Shown here: positions 13,826 to 25,700 of the stretch, piece after piece
Numbering within the stretch: position 1 is the stretch's first letter
Layout: each line of letters opens with the position of its first letter
Translations under genes and position numbers: made by a program
Origin: Acridotheres tristis
Taxonomy: Eukaryota; Chordata; Aves; Passeriformes; Sturnidae
Assembly: GCA_037013685.1 (NCBI GenBank)
Contig: CM072887.1
Coordinates: 47,419,154-47,483,153 of the forward strand
Direction: 5' to 3'
DNA length: 64,000 nucleotides
Notes under the pieces: generated by a model
Databases searched by the model: none
The model's input: the letters and a program-made list of their open reading frames with translations, nothing else
What the model was told of the DNA's origin: nothing

Positions 13826-14132
13826 TGTAACATACTAACCTTTTTGTGATTGGAAAACAGTAACATGAATATGGTAATATTAGTGGTTAGGATAGGCTAT
13901 AGGTAATAGTAAAAGTATTGATTGGTTGTCATGTATTAAGATGCTCTGTAATGAAAAGTATATAACGTATTATAATCAGAACTAGAGGGGCTTCAGGACA
14001 CATGGCTTGCCTGTAGCCAGCAGCTGTAGGCTCACCCACGCCCCCCAACAGCTGTAACCTCATCTATGCAATAAACAACATTTTAAGAGTCGTCTGAAGC
14101 CTCCATCAGGCTGTTATACTCAGATATTTTCA
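13826..14132 (+). mobile_element. Probable ERV solo LTR
   Basis: It starts TGTAACATAC and has a TATA box TATATAA at 13,959-13,965, a poly(A) signal AATAAA at 14,070-14,075, and a downstream AGTCGTCTGAAGCCTCCATC resembling the U5 of avian ERV2-type LTRs. It ends near TTTTCA. Flanks show no clean target-site duplication, so boundaries are approximate. No internal genes are seen. Confidence 0.55.
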
Positions 14133-14954
14133 CGTAGAGCAGGCACCCTCTCGGGACCATTGTGTTTTTCCCCTCTTCTGAAAGCAGAAATGTTCCTCTC
14201 TTGCTTACTAGTTTTCATGACATACAAATGAGAAAATAAAGTTCAGTTTCACAAATGCTTTATATTATAAAGTATTTAAAGACCATCACCACTACCAAAG
14301 AAAGAAAAAATTTCAACCCAGAAGAGGAAATGGTTAATAGAAGACATGGACACTATAGAAATAGAAGAGCTAACTAAAGGGCAAGACTCATTAAAAGATT
14401 AATGGCCCTGTGAACAGTCCTGTAAATGAGACTGGGAACAGATCTCACTGAGGCATGAACTGTTGTCTGCTATTTCTACAAGAGTTCTGAAAGTGTATGA
14501 TTTTCTTTCCTGTTTCCCATTGCTGGTGGAGTCAAGTGGAGGAGGGTGAGCAGCAGTCACTTGTGGGACTTTCTCACAGCATCAGGTCATAAACAGCAGG
14601 TGCAGGACACTCCCATGAGGAGTCACACCTTTGAGGTCCCATGTAGGGGGACTCTACATTGTCACAGACTGACAGCATGTCCCCCACACCTCAGTAAATG
14701 TGATGGAGGTTGTCCTCTGGCTGCCCTCACTCCTGCCATCAAGAGAGCCTGAGAATGAGAAAATTTGATATTCACATCTTGCAACACAAACCTGGATGCC
14801 ACTCCTTTAAAGGTGGCTGCCTACCCTACCTATCCATATGTATATGGATGCATAACAGTAGCAGGAGTGAAACAAGGTAGCTCCACAAATTCCTAGCAAA
14901 GCGCATCACTTCAGGTGCTCACTGTCTCACAGACTGAACCAACAGGCATCCTGG
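14133..14954. other. Gene-free intergenic DNA
   Basis: Nothing beyond short chance open frames is visible in this 0.8 kb between an LTR and a CR1 copy. Confidence 0.5.
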
Positions 14955-15535
14955 CCTGTATCAGCAATAGTGAGAACCAGCAGGAACAGGGAAGTGATTG
15001 TCTCCCTGTACTTGTGAGGCAAATCCTGTGTTCAGTTTTGGGACTCTCACTTCAAGAAGGACATTGAGGGGCTGGAGTGTGTCCAGAGAAGGGTAACGGA
15101 GCTGGGGAAGGGTCTGGAACACAAGTCCTGTGAGGAGCAGCTGATGGAGCTGGAGGTGTTTAGCCTGGAGAAAAGGAGGCTCAGGGAGGATCTTGCTGCT
15201 CTCTACAACTTCCTGAAAGAAGATTGTAGCCAGGTGGAAGTCAACCTCTTCTCCTGGCAACTAGCAACAGGATGAGAGGACATAGCCTCAAGCTCTGCCA
15301 GAGGAGGTTCAGGTTAGACATTAAGAGCAATTTCTTCACAGAAAGGTTGATCAAACACTGAAATGGACTGCTCAAAAGAAGGTGGTAGGGTCACTGTCTC
15401 TGGAAGTGTTTAAAGGAAAGACTGGATGTGGCACTTCATGCCATGATCTAGTTGACAAGGTTATCAGTCAGAGGCTGGACTTGATCTCGGAGGTCCTTTT
15501 CAACTGAAATGATTATTTACGATTCATCTCTGTTC
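14955..15535 (+). mobile_element. CR1 LINE 3' fragment
   Basis: Sense copy with classic CR1 text: TTTGGGACTCTCACTTCAAG, GGAGCTGGAGGTGTTTAGCC, AGGAGGCTCAGGGAGGATCT, GAGAGGACATAGCCTCAAGC, and GGAGGTCCTTTTCAACTGAA near the end. It represents the end of the reverse-transcriptase ORF plus the 3' UTR, with many indels. The 99-codon minus-strand open frame within it is an artefact. Confidence 0.9.
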
Positions 15536-15886
15536 AGCAACAATTTCTTGTTGTAACATAGGACCAAGTGATGCTTTTAAAGCTAATTTAAATCTAGGAA
15601 TGCAAAAGTAAACATTGCGAATTAAAACACTCAAACCACCATGGCATAAGGGCCAACACTCCAAAGCTACTGTACACCTTGGTTTTGAGCTGCTCTTCTG
15701 AACCCACCCTTTCAGAAAGGCTGAAAATGGCAGAAAATCAACACAGGCAAGTAAAGAATTAATCTGTAAAAACTAATACTAAAAAATGGTTGGAAGAATT
15801 GTTCTAAGACAGTACCCCACCTTCCTGCTGTAAAGGGCTATTTGTGTACTTACAGCTGTCTCCAATTGTCAGTCTGTGCATTTCAC

Positions 15887-16320
15887 AGAATCATGGGATC
15901 ACTTAGGTTGGAAAAGACCTCTGACATCATTGAGTCCAACCTTCGACTGAATACCTCGTCAGCAATAGCATTACACTAAGTGGCATGTCCACTCTTTTCC
16001 TGAACACCTCCAGAGACGGTGACTCCACCACCTCTCTGGGCAGCCCATTCCACTGTTAAATTGCTCTTTCTACGAAGAAATTCCTGCTAATGCTCAACCT
16101 AAGCCCCCTTTGGCACAGTTTGGGGCCATGTTCTCTCATCCTGTCGCTGGTTGCTGAACAGAAGATGCCAAACCCTACGTGGCTACAGGCTCCTTTCAGG
16201 GAGTGGTAGGGAGTGCCAAGGAGCCTCCTCTTCTGCAGGCCACACACCCCCAGCTCCCTCGTAGGACTTGCGCTTCAGACACTTCAGCAACCTCACCAGC
16301 TTCCTTCCGTAGTTTTTACT
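15887..16320 (-). mobile_element. CR1 LINE 3' fragment, minus orientation
   Basis: Begins CACAGAATCATGGGATCACT and TAGGTTGGAAAAGACCTCTG, the reverse complement of a CR1 tail. It continues with GTGACTCCACCACCTCTCTGG, GGGCAGCCCATTCCA and GCCACACACCCCCAGCTCCC. Decayed and without an intact ORF. Confidence 0.9.
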
Positions 16321-16454
16321 GATGCGATTTATGTTGTAAAAAATTAATTGGCCTGATTTTGCCTTTTCGCAGTGCTAACAGCCCAGAAACTCGCTCTTTC
16401 AGTTGCTCTTGTCAGATGCCTGAACGCTCCTCTCTCTTCTGCCGTGTTTCACGC

Positions 16455-16680
16455 ACAAAATCACAGAGTAGCTCACGATGGAAGGGACCACAGCGGGTCC
16501 TCTGCTCCAACCTCCCTGCTCCGGCAGGATCATCCTAGAGCACGGCACGTGATTGCGACCAGACGGTTCTTGAGTATTTGCAGCGAGGGAGACTCCTCAG
16601 CCTCTCCGGACAATCTGTTCCAGTGCACGGCCACCTGCACAGCGAAACTGTTCCCCAGGTTCAGCTAAAACTTCCCGTGC
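16455..16680 (-). mobile_element. CR1 LINE fragment, minus orientation, at the island edge
   Basis: Starts AAAATCACAGAGTAGCTCACG, then GGAAGGGACCACAGCGGGTC and CTCCAACCTCCCTGCTCC, followed by GGAGACTCCTCAGCCTCTCC. This is a second, CpG-richer CR1 copy directly abutting the CpG island. Its unusually preserved CpGs fit low germline methylation beside the promoter. Confidence 0.8.
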
Positions 16681-16897
16681 ATTCCCGGGATCGCTCCAGT
16701 TCCCCACGCCCCCACCCAGGGTCTACCACGCTCGCTTGCCGCGAGGCCACGCCCACTATCGTGACATCACAAGCCCACTCTCGCCCCGCCCTTAGCCCCG
16801 CCCCACTGAGGGCACTGTCGCCTTAGCCCCGCCCCCTCACCCGGGGCGAGCCCAACAGCGCCTGTGCCACTCCCTGGCCTTCCCGTCTCTGTTCCGC

Positions 16898-16905
16898 TGA
16901 CGTCA
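16898..16905. promoter_or_regulatory. Perfect CRE palindrome TGACGTCA
   Basis: An exact eight-base CREB/ATF site lies between tandem GC boxes and the inverted CCAAT box, at typical promoter-proximal spacing. The motif is seen directly; that it is bound is inference. Confidence 0.6.
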
Positions 16906-16940
16906 AGGGGGAGGGGCAAATGACACGGTTCCCGGAGCCC

Positions 16941-17124
16941 ATTGGCTGCAGCTCGGGCCAGAGCGGGTGCGCACGCTCCTCCTCCACCCCCTGCCCGGGG
17001 GCTCCGTCCGGTGCTGCCAGGGGTGGTGCGCTCTCGCGCCCCCCGGACCCGCCCCCCACCGCCAGGGGGCCCCGCCCGAGCCGGGAGGAGCTGCGGCCGC
17101 CGGGGCAGCAGCGTCACCGCTCCG
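16941..17124 (+). other. SHPRH: Probable non-coding SHPRH exon 1 (start uncertain)
   Basis: Exon 2 has an acceptor 31 bases before its ATG, so at least one upstream non-coding exon is needed. Within the CpG island the best donor is CCG followed by GTACGT at 17,125. The 5' end is not visible; I place it loosely after the GC boxes, CRE and CCAAT motifs. Other GT donors in the island, for example GTAGC near 17,305, are weaker alternatives. Confidence 0.4.
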
Positions 17125-19049
17125 GTACGTCCGCGGCTCCACGCCCCGCTCCCCTCACCCTGCGCCCCTGGGGCCGCCCCCCGCCCTCCGCTACGGCCAT
17201 GAGCGGACGCTCCTGCTGTCTCGCTAGTCTTGCGCGGCGCGGCTGCCGCTCCGCGGCGGCGGCGGTGGGGCCGGGCAGCCCGAGGCCTGTGCGAGCGGCC
17301 ACGGGTAGCGGCGGATGCCGCGGGCCGACTGCGCCGTGACCGGGGGCCGGCGGTGGGTCACCGCAGCCGCCCAGAGCCCGCCGGTGGCGGGTGCAGCGGT
17401 GGTGCAGTGCCGGCTCCAGAGGTGTCGCATCCCGCTGCTCGCCTTGCTGAGCTTCCCGTCACTTTCTTCGTTCGGGACAACGAGAGCTGTCCGCGTCCCT
17501 GCCTCGGAGCGCGATGCGGGAGGCCCCGACCCTGGCCCTGACCCCGGGGGTGGCGAGCGCTCGGTGCGGCGGTGGAGCCGTAGGGCTGCCTCTGCAGGGA
17601 ACCCCGGCTGCCGCCCCTGCCCGCGTGCGGCCGCTGCTTCCGCTCGTAGGCGCGGGCGTCTTCTGGCGCTGCGAGCGGACTCCACTCGTCACCGAGCGGT
17701 TCCCTGCCGCTTGTCCCGTAGAGTGCGGTGCCCGAGCTGGCATCGTGCACGTGCAGGCCGGGATGCCGCAGGGACCCCTCTGCCTCTGGGTTAAGCGCGG
17801 TGTGTGCTCGCCGTCGGGGTGTTCTTCGAGTGCTGTCAGCATCACTCCGTGGGCGTGAGCATTGTTTTGAAAAACTCGCCCGCCGTTCTCTTAAGTCTGT
17901 TGTGTAATTGTGGGAGACTGTCATGCTCTACAACTGCCTGAAAGAAGGCTGTAGCCAGGCAGGGGTCGGTCTCTTCTCCCGAACAACTTCGACAGGATGG
18001 GAAGAAATGGCCTTAAGCTGCACCAGGGAATGTTTAGATTGAACCTTTGGAAGAATTTCTTCACAGAAGGGGTGATTAGGCATTGGAATGAGCTGCCCGG
18101 GGAGGTGGTAGAGTCACCATCCCCGAAGGTGTTTAAGGCAAGACTGGATGTGGCATCGAGTGCCATCCACGGTCTAGTTGACATGGCAGTGTTCAGTCAC
18201 AAGTTGGACTCGATGATCTCAGAGGTCTTTTTCAACTTAATCTATTCTGTGTTTGAATTTCAAACACAGCAAGATTTGTATGTTCCATGATATTTCCTTT
18301 GACTTTCATGAATTAATAATTAGCCTATATTATTTTTTGTTTTTTTTTTCCCAAGACCCTTCTAAAATTATTCAGTAGGGTAATTATGTTCTGTTCCAGC
18401 ACAAACTTCTTCAACATTAGGATATGGTGTACTGGATTTAGTAGCTTGGAACATTTTCCTGTTATCATCCTACATTCCTTTAGAAGTTATATGCACAAGC
18501 TGAGTTGACACAAATATCTATACTGACAGTGTAATATGAGGTCACAGATCTATTGCTATGTTCAGGCTCCTTGTAAAAATCTTGGAAAAAAGTTCCTACT
18601 TGTTTGAGTGTTTAATTATGAGCATGTGGTTTTGGCTATGTAGTGACTAGTTACCCAGATGGGTTTAATATTCTATAATTTGCTTCTTCATATATATCCT
18701 TTAGCAGGTGTACTTTATTTTCCTATATTTTATCCGCAAAATCTGTTCTATGCCCAGGTTCAGCTAAGGAGTTGGATGTCTATCTTAACTTAGGTTTGTA
18801 GTCAGTCAGTAAGACTCTGCATTTAGTTTGGTGATTGGTGCCCCTGAAATGCACAATAGATAACTAACTGCAAGCAGTTAGTATATCCAGGGCCCAGGAT
18901 GCACAGTTTCCTGGGAAAATTATTCAATACTAGTAGCAAGGTCATTGGGAACTTTGAAGGATACAATGTGATAGCTTGCACAGTGAAATTCTAGAGTGAC
19001 TATTTGATTTTGTAATGCCTCCTGTTGACTGACTTACTTTACCTTGCAG
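17125..19049 (+). other. SHPRH: Intron 1 (probable)
   Basis: The first 0.75 kb is the downstream part of the CpG island, with a GCGGCGGCGGCGG run near 17,253. A CR1 copy follows at about 17,915-18,252; the remainder is AT-rich and featureless up to the exon 2 acceptor. No second non-coding exon can be pinned. Confidence 0.6.
17915..18252 (+). mobile_element. CR1 LINE 3' fragment in intron 1
   Basis: Sense copy with CTCTACAACTGCCTGAAAGA, GAAGAAATGGCCTTAAGCTG, AATTTCTTCACAGAAGGGGT, AGACTGGATGTGGCATCGAG and GATCTCAGAGGTCTTTTTCA. It lies just downstream of the CpG island. Confidence 0.9.
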
Positions 19050-19080
19050 ATACTGAAAGTACCGTTGAGAAAACAGCAAA
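19050..19080 (+). other. SHPRH: SHPRH 5' UTR portion in exon 2
   Basis: The acceptor TTGCAG ends at 19,049 and 31 untranslated bases precede the ATG at 19,081. The context AGCAAAATGA has A at -3, which suits initiation, and the protein that follows starts [10 protein letters not shown] like vertebrate SHPRH. Confidence 0.85.
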
Positions 19081-19719
19081 ATGAGTAGTCGTCGAAAACG
19101 TGCACCTCCATCCAAAGTGGATGAGGAGAAGAAGAAAAAGCTCTGCTGGAATATGCATGAAGACCGGAGAAATGAGATGGTGGCATTAGATGATGAAGTA
19201 ACCAATGAGGACCATATTCCAGTTCCAAGCACTTCTGCATCCTTTATTGTTATAAATGATGATAGCACTGATGAAGATGTTGTACAGAAAGAAGGCAGTG
19301 GCTCAAAATCTGTTAAGTTTTTGACAGTTAACGATGAAGAAGACTCTTATTCCATCTTGACTCCTGTGTCTGTACAGCTAAATATTATAGTCTTACCATA
19401 CCGTGCAGATAAGTCCTGGAAGGCTTTGTTGGGAGAATTTGCTCTTCGTCTGCCTTCTGAGCAAATTCTAACTGAGGAATTCCATGACAGGAGCTTTACT
19501 TTAATGAGAGGGGACTCTGATGGTGAGCTGCAGGTCTGTGTTCATGAAAGAAGTGAAGAAGAGTACAGTAATGAAACAAAAGAATACCTGGGCGCTTATG
19601 AACAACGTATTCTGGTGGAAGCAACTTTAAGTGGTGAAATATTGGAAGGCTTGAGATGGTTGCAAAAGAAAAAGATAATTGGACTTTATCAAAGACCCAG
19701 AGAGGCTCAGGATTTAAAG
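19081..19719 (+). CDS. SHPRH: SHPRH exon 2, N-terminus (residues 1-213)
   Basis: The largest 5' coding exon, 639 nt and phase 0 at its end (donor AAAG then GTGTGC). It begins [10 protein letters not shown], a basic patch that may be a nuclear localisation signal, followed by an acidic Ser/Asp-rich stretch and a conserved segment ending [14 protein letters not shown]. The start is fixed by homology and by the absence of an upstream in-frame ATG in the exon. Reading through the donor stops after ten codons at about 19,750 with an AATAAA just beyond. Confidence 0.96.
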
Positions 19720-22700
19720 GTGTGCATTCATTATAAGTGTTCTGCATTTTGAAAGTTCTTTTTTTTTTGTTTGTTTGAAATACAATAAAAGCGCCTGAAC
19801 AACAAGATCTGAAAGCTACTATGTATTTATAATGTGATGAAAAATTATAGTTTCTACATGCTTTTGTAATGTTTTCATTGTGTTTTTTCCTAGAAATATA
19901 TTTTTATTTTTCACCATTAGCCATGAATGCATTACCTGAAGGAAACACAAAAGCTTTTTGCTGTATTTCCTCTACATGGTGTTTTGAGTAGATTTATTAT
20001 ATCTGTCTGTACTTGCTAATTTTAAAACCACTGTTACTATTTTCATGCTCTTCTGTTTATAATATTCTTGTCAATTTACCAGTTAATTAAATTGTTAACT
20101 GTATAACCTTTTCACAGGTTGGAATTTACCTTCTTGAAGCTGGCCTAAGTAAACCAGAATTTCTCAGTGATGGAGGTGGAAGGCCTAAAAAAGCTAATCA
20201 GATGATTCAAAAACTCATGGAAAAGTTCTACAGTTTTTTAATTCCAGGTAATGCAATGAAGTTATTGTTGATGAACAGAAACAGTTTTGTCTTGTGTAGT
20301 AGTTGTAAATATAACAGAAAATAGTAGTTATTCTTGCCATTTAGAACAGCTCTTATTTTCCAGGCAGCGTTAGGTAATTCACTCAATACTATTATTTGGC
20401 CATTAATCATATGTTAATTTGTTTATGCTGAAATTAGAGGTTATAATTCTTCTCTACAGGTACTGAAGCATAGAGATGTTTTGGATCATTACTTTTTTGG
20501 GAGTAAATACAGTTTTTACCAGTTCGTGGGGATTGTTTGAACAGATCTACAGTATCTTGTCCGAGTTATACAGGAACAGTGTAAAAGAACCAGGAATTAA
20601 ATTTGGAAAACTTGTTCCCAGGTTAGGGCCTATCACCCAACTGCAGCAATAGATTTCTTTTTGGTTTATATTGTAAAGCAGTTAAAATGTAAAATACTAC
20701 AAAATGCAGCTTTATGAGAGTTTTGAGAATATACCATTGCAGGCTGAGAAACATGGGCCTTGCTATCTTTTTAGAATTAAAAATATATTTGCCATATTAC
20801 ACGTACTAGTAATACAGATTTGTAGGGTGATAAACAATGGCTTTATGTTGTGATGTCTTAGGAAACTTGTGGAAAAAGCAACCAACCCAACCAACCTTCG
20901 TCTCGTTCCTGAGTGTAGAGTTGAGTCAATATTTTGGCTGAAGACTGATTCAGTGACTGTAGTATACATAGTTTGTGTTCTTGTGACAGAAGCTGAGCAC
21001 CCACTGCAAATGTGACTGCACTTAATTAGAAAAGGCAGAGTTGTATAAAAAATCAGGCAACTTTGCTAAAGAGAAGCTAAAAGGAAGAGCTAACAGAATA
21101 AAATCTGAACATCCTTACCTGCCGCAAAGAAAAAATGGGCAGCTGTGAGGAAAAGACTTGAGGCTGTACCAAGGGATGGGCCAGTATAACTCAGTAAGTG
21201 AGGAAGATACTGCACATAACAAATCATTCTTTCAAATACTGAAGTCTGACTGACACAGATATGTCAGTTTAGGTTTGTAAGCACAATGAATCAGATCCAA
21301 TAAGAGGTCTGAAGAATAAATAGTTTAAGGTCTAGAAATGAATAGTAGTGGTTTTAAATCCATTAGGAGAAATACATTTGCATAAATGCATTAGAAGCAG
21401 AATAATTGCCAGAGAATTCATAGACTTGAGATGTCCAAGGCATAGGATAGAGTGCTGAAATAAAAGTAATGCTGTAGCAGAAAGCACAGTTTGCTTCTCT
21501 GCATATCTTCTCATTGTGGAAGAGTTGGGGAAAGAGATTGTGGAAAAAAATGACTGGTGACTTGCTTTAAGGTCCAAAGTAATTTTCTGCTGGAATCTAG
21601 AACATTTTTCTTCAGTACACTAAAGGATGCGTTTATATGAACTACCTGGTTCAACGTAGCTTTACAGGTGAAGAGGCACTTTCTGAAAGGCAAGACATGC
21701 CCCTCAAAGTTAATGGGACATGTACGTGGACCTGAGCAGTTGGGTTGTCATGCCTTAACTTTTCAGAAGCCATGCAAGCAGCTCAGGTTTGTAAAGGACC
21801 TATGTTGCCAGCTGGTAAAGATTCTGACCTTTTTCAGCATGTACATTTTTATGCGCTGTAAAATAATAATAGTCTTGATTTCACGCCAATGAATGCCATG
21901 TAAATGATGAAGTAAAATAGCTGACATGGAAAACAGAAATAAATGATTGCAAATCACCAGTCAAGTCCTACGAAGGCATGTGCAGATTAATGTATTACTA
22001 ATGCTTTGAGAGAAAGAATGGTTGGTGAAACTGTGTCAACAATATTTAAATATATTATTCAGCATAACAGAGATGAAGAATGACTGAAAGCTTGCAGGTA
22101 GACTAGGCAACGGAGTTTCAGTAGAAATTCAGTAAGTGAATAGAAAACAATGCAAAAGAAAAAAATTATGGTCTCTTTGCTAACTGTTACAATCAGGGTT
22201 GCTGATTAGTACGTGGGTGTATAACTCAGTAAATGCATCAACTTCATGTTCAGTGTTAGTGAAACCAAATCAAAAGTAAAGAATTACCCTGGAAGTGTTA
22301 GAGAACAAAACATGATCACTAAACCACTATGTAGGTTCATAGTGTGCATTATGTTCTGCTCTGAATTAAGAAAAACCATGTCACAGACATAAAAAGTATT
22401 TGTGAGGGAAGACCCCAGGTAATTATGCACTGTGAAACTAGTTTCATTTCCTAACAGTTTTGGAGCATGAACTTACTGATGTAGCATAAAATAATATAGC
22501 CTCGATTCTGTGCTGATGAATGCATTTCTCTTAAATGTTTCTAACAACTTAGTCTCAGTTTAAATTCCATCCATTTTTAAACAGAATTAGTTGAGGTTTT
22601 GTAAAATTACACTTAAGTGTATATTTTAACACTTATCAATATTCATCTAAAGTGAAGTGTGTACAATAACATTCCAAGATGAAGGTTCTTGTTCTCCCCT

Positions 22701-25700
22701 CTGATGAGCAAATTCTCATGCTGGTGGTGTTGTGCACAAGGATTTACGCAAATAAGGGGTATGACCTCTCTACTGCTACATTTAGTTTTAATATATTTTT
22801 CCTCACTGTACTCAGTTAATTCTGTTAAGATACTTTTAGATGGTTTTGAGACTGTGGCAGGAAGTTCGTCTATGTTGTGACAAGGATAGCATAGATGCAT
22901 TAAGTAATATGAAAAAAAAGTGATAAAATATTTAATATGGAATCATTGAATCATTTAGGTTTTAATCCATCACTGCCAAGTCAGTCACTCAGCCATGTCC
23001 CTAAGTGCCACATTTACATGTCTTTTTAAATATTTCCAGTGATGGTGACTCAACCACTTCACTGGGCAGCCTTTTCTTATGCTTGACAACACTTTATGGG
23101 AAGAAATTTTTCCCTATTACCCAATCTAACCTTCCCCTGGTGCAACTTAAGGCCATTTTTTCTTGTTTTGTTACATGGGAGAAGAGACCGACCCCCAACT
23201 CACCATGACCTCCTTTCAGGTAGTTGTAGAGAGGACTAAGGTCTCCCCCTCATCTACTTTTCTCCAAACGACCCCAGCTCCTTCTGCTCCTCATAAGAGT
23301 TGTGTTCCAGATCTATTACCAGCTTCATTGCTCTGCTCTGGATATGCTCCAGCACTTCGATGTCTTTCTTGTAGGAAGGGACCCGAAACAGAGTACAGTA
23401 ACCTCACAACATCCTTGTAGTCCTCCTGAACTGCCAGCCCTTTCTTCCAAAGGTCATAAGCTCTCTGTTTTCCCTGAATCTCAGCCAAATCTCCCTATTC
23501 AACCAGATGTTCTCTGCCATCTTACCTGTTTATCATATACCATTTGCTTTCAGTTTTAAGAAGAATAAATTCTTTGTACAAAGATGATTTTGGTATTTGT
23601 TTATTTACTACCATATATGAGGCAACAAGTTTTCCATTATTCTAGGCTGTTTTCATTAATGCGGATATCGTACTGCAGTCTGGAAAAGGAAAGATCCTAC
23701 TGCAGATGCAGTAGCAGAACTGTAGTTCAGTCATTGAAGGAATTAAATAAAGTACTTGAAAAGCATCAGAGAAACTGTTTTTTTAGATAGTACAGTACCA
23801 TCTGTTTCTCAAATGTGAAAAAGATTAAGATGAGACCTCTGTAACTGAATTACATTTTGAAATGGTTGAAAGTATAATTAAATATTCACTGATGAATAAG
23901 TAACTGAGAGAGGGATAAACTTACCTAGCATCCTTTTCAAAATCCCTGTAGTATGTAGAACCATTTAATCATGAAAAAGAAATCTCTGAAAGAATGAACA
24001 AAATAAGAAAGATACGTACAAAAAATCTAATCGTATTTTAAAATTTGCTTTAAATGATACTGTAGTCTTTACTCTCCTGTAAAATGCTGGATAGACTTAG
24101 TTTATGTAGAAGTCAGCTTATTGTGCTTAAAAATGTGAGATTTGAAGACTGTTATTTTAGCAAGTATAATGATAGGTGTCATTATATATGAAATTCATTG
24201 ATCAAAGTTATAATTTGCAAACACTCTAATTTTCTGTTCCTTTCCTAAAGTGAGTGGTATGTATTAGAGGATCCCATTGAATGGTTTCTTTAATATATAA
24301 AGCTGAGTGCTTTCTTGGTGCTTTTTATTTGACTGGATCATTAGTAACCCACTCTGATTGCCTTCTTTGCATTACAAGTCATATATATAGTTTACATGAA
24401 TATGTAGAAACTTAATGTCTTTCAGTATTCTCATTTCCTTTGTGAAAGTACTGGGATTGTTCCTTTGATTTAAAAGGATTAGGGGCAGGCACCGATGACT
24501 GCCACATATAGGTGTATAATTTCCTCCTTTTGTTTTGGAAATAATTTTTCACTTTCACCACCCATTTGAAGGAAAGAAAGCTTTTGCTTTTCATGAAAGA
24601 GAGTCCTAGTATCACTTCCTGAATCTTATTTTCAGATTAAGCTTTCTGGTTTTTTGCCAGGTACATCTCTTTGTTTTTAGCCTGAGGCATCAAAATTAAA
24701 AATTGATTTAATTATGCCAGCTGTTAGCTGTTTTGTTGGAACATTAAATATACTTTAAGGTCACTTTATGCTGAAAATGATAGCCTTGACCTGCTTCCAA
24801 TTTTGGTGTGGTTTTTTGGTTTTTCTTAATAAAAAAATTCTACAGGGTGAATTTATTTCCAATGTTAGCTAGGCTTAGAACTGGTCTGTGTTTTTTTTGA
24901 CACTGATGTTTTAATTTTAGTGCTAAAACATGTTAAAACTTGTCCTCCAGGTCTTTCATTCTTTCATACCTGTTTTCTAGAATGCCAACCCTTGAATTTT
25001 TAATGAGTTTTTTTCTATGTTGCTTAAATGCTGCATATGCCCATATATCCAAATTATGTGAAAAATATATAAATACAAGGCCTTTTTTCCTATAGGGTAG
25101 AAAAGAAGGGTAGGCCTTCTGTCCCAAAGGGTGCTTACATCTCTTGAGGTGGGTTTCTAATTTTGAAAGTATGCCTTGTCTGAATTTTTGCGGTGATGCA
25201 AGTGGTGAGAATTACATGTTGTCCTGCTGCTGTGATATTCTTAACCAGATGAATGAATTAAGGTTAATTTTTCTTCATTTTGTAAGGTCATTTATTAATA
25301 TTTAAATCAGAAGCATGAGATACTCGTGATTCTGTATCAATGAGACTTTTTTAGTGGTAGGTCTTTATTAAATAAATAAGTTGTGGTCATTCTATACCTA
25401 AATTCTAAAGAAGGAGGTATGCTGTTTATGTATACATCTGTGATCACCATAGCATGGAACTTTTAGGTGTCTTATTTCCAGCTGGGATAGAGTGAGGTTT
25501 TTTTCTTAGTAGCTGATCAGTGCCATATTTTTGGGTTCAGTGTGACAATGTTTGTTATGATTTGTTACTTCTTGCTGAGTGGTGCTTGCCCCAAGTCAAG
25601 GACTTTTCAGTCCTTGCTCTGCAGGTGCACAAGAAGTGAGGGAGCATGGCCAGGACAGCCAAAGGGATATTCCATACCAGAGAGCAGCATCCTCAGTTTA

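Larger units (their letters stand above)
16690..17870 (+). promoter_or_regulatory. SHPRH: CpG island spanning SHPRH promoter and first exon
   Basis: This is the only long GC- and CpG-rich stretch in the window and it lies directly upstream of the first coding exon. It has three CCCCGCCC-type GC boxes (16,784-16,791; 16,796-16,804; 16,827-16,836), a perfect cAMP-response palindrome TGACGTCA at 16,898-16,905, a GGGGAGGGGC Sp-type site just after it, and an inverted CCAAT box (ATTGG) at 16,941-16,945. No TATA box is evident, as is usual for a housekeeping CpG promoter. All six frames are open for long stretches only because of high GC content. The transcription start is inferred to lie near 16,930-17,100. 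The island could also fire in the minus direction, but no minus-strand gene is visible upstream. Confidence 0.85.

Noticed and set aside
1..16690. GRM1 5' exons expected near SHPRH by mammalian synteny
   Set aside because: No signal peptide exon, conserved splice-bounded exon or second CpG island was seen upstream; GRM1 must lie further away or elsewhere.
17224..17924. Many 100-190 codon open frames on both strands in the CpG island
   Set aside because: High GC content depletes stop codons in all frames; compositions are Arg/Ala/Pro/Gly-rich with no family match and no splice context.
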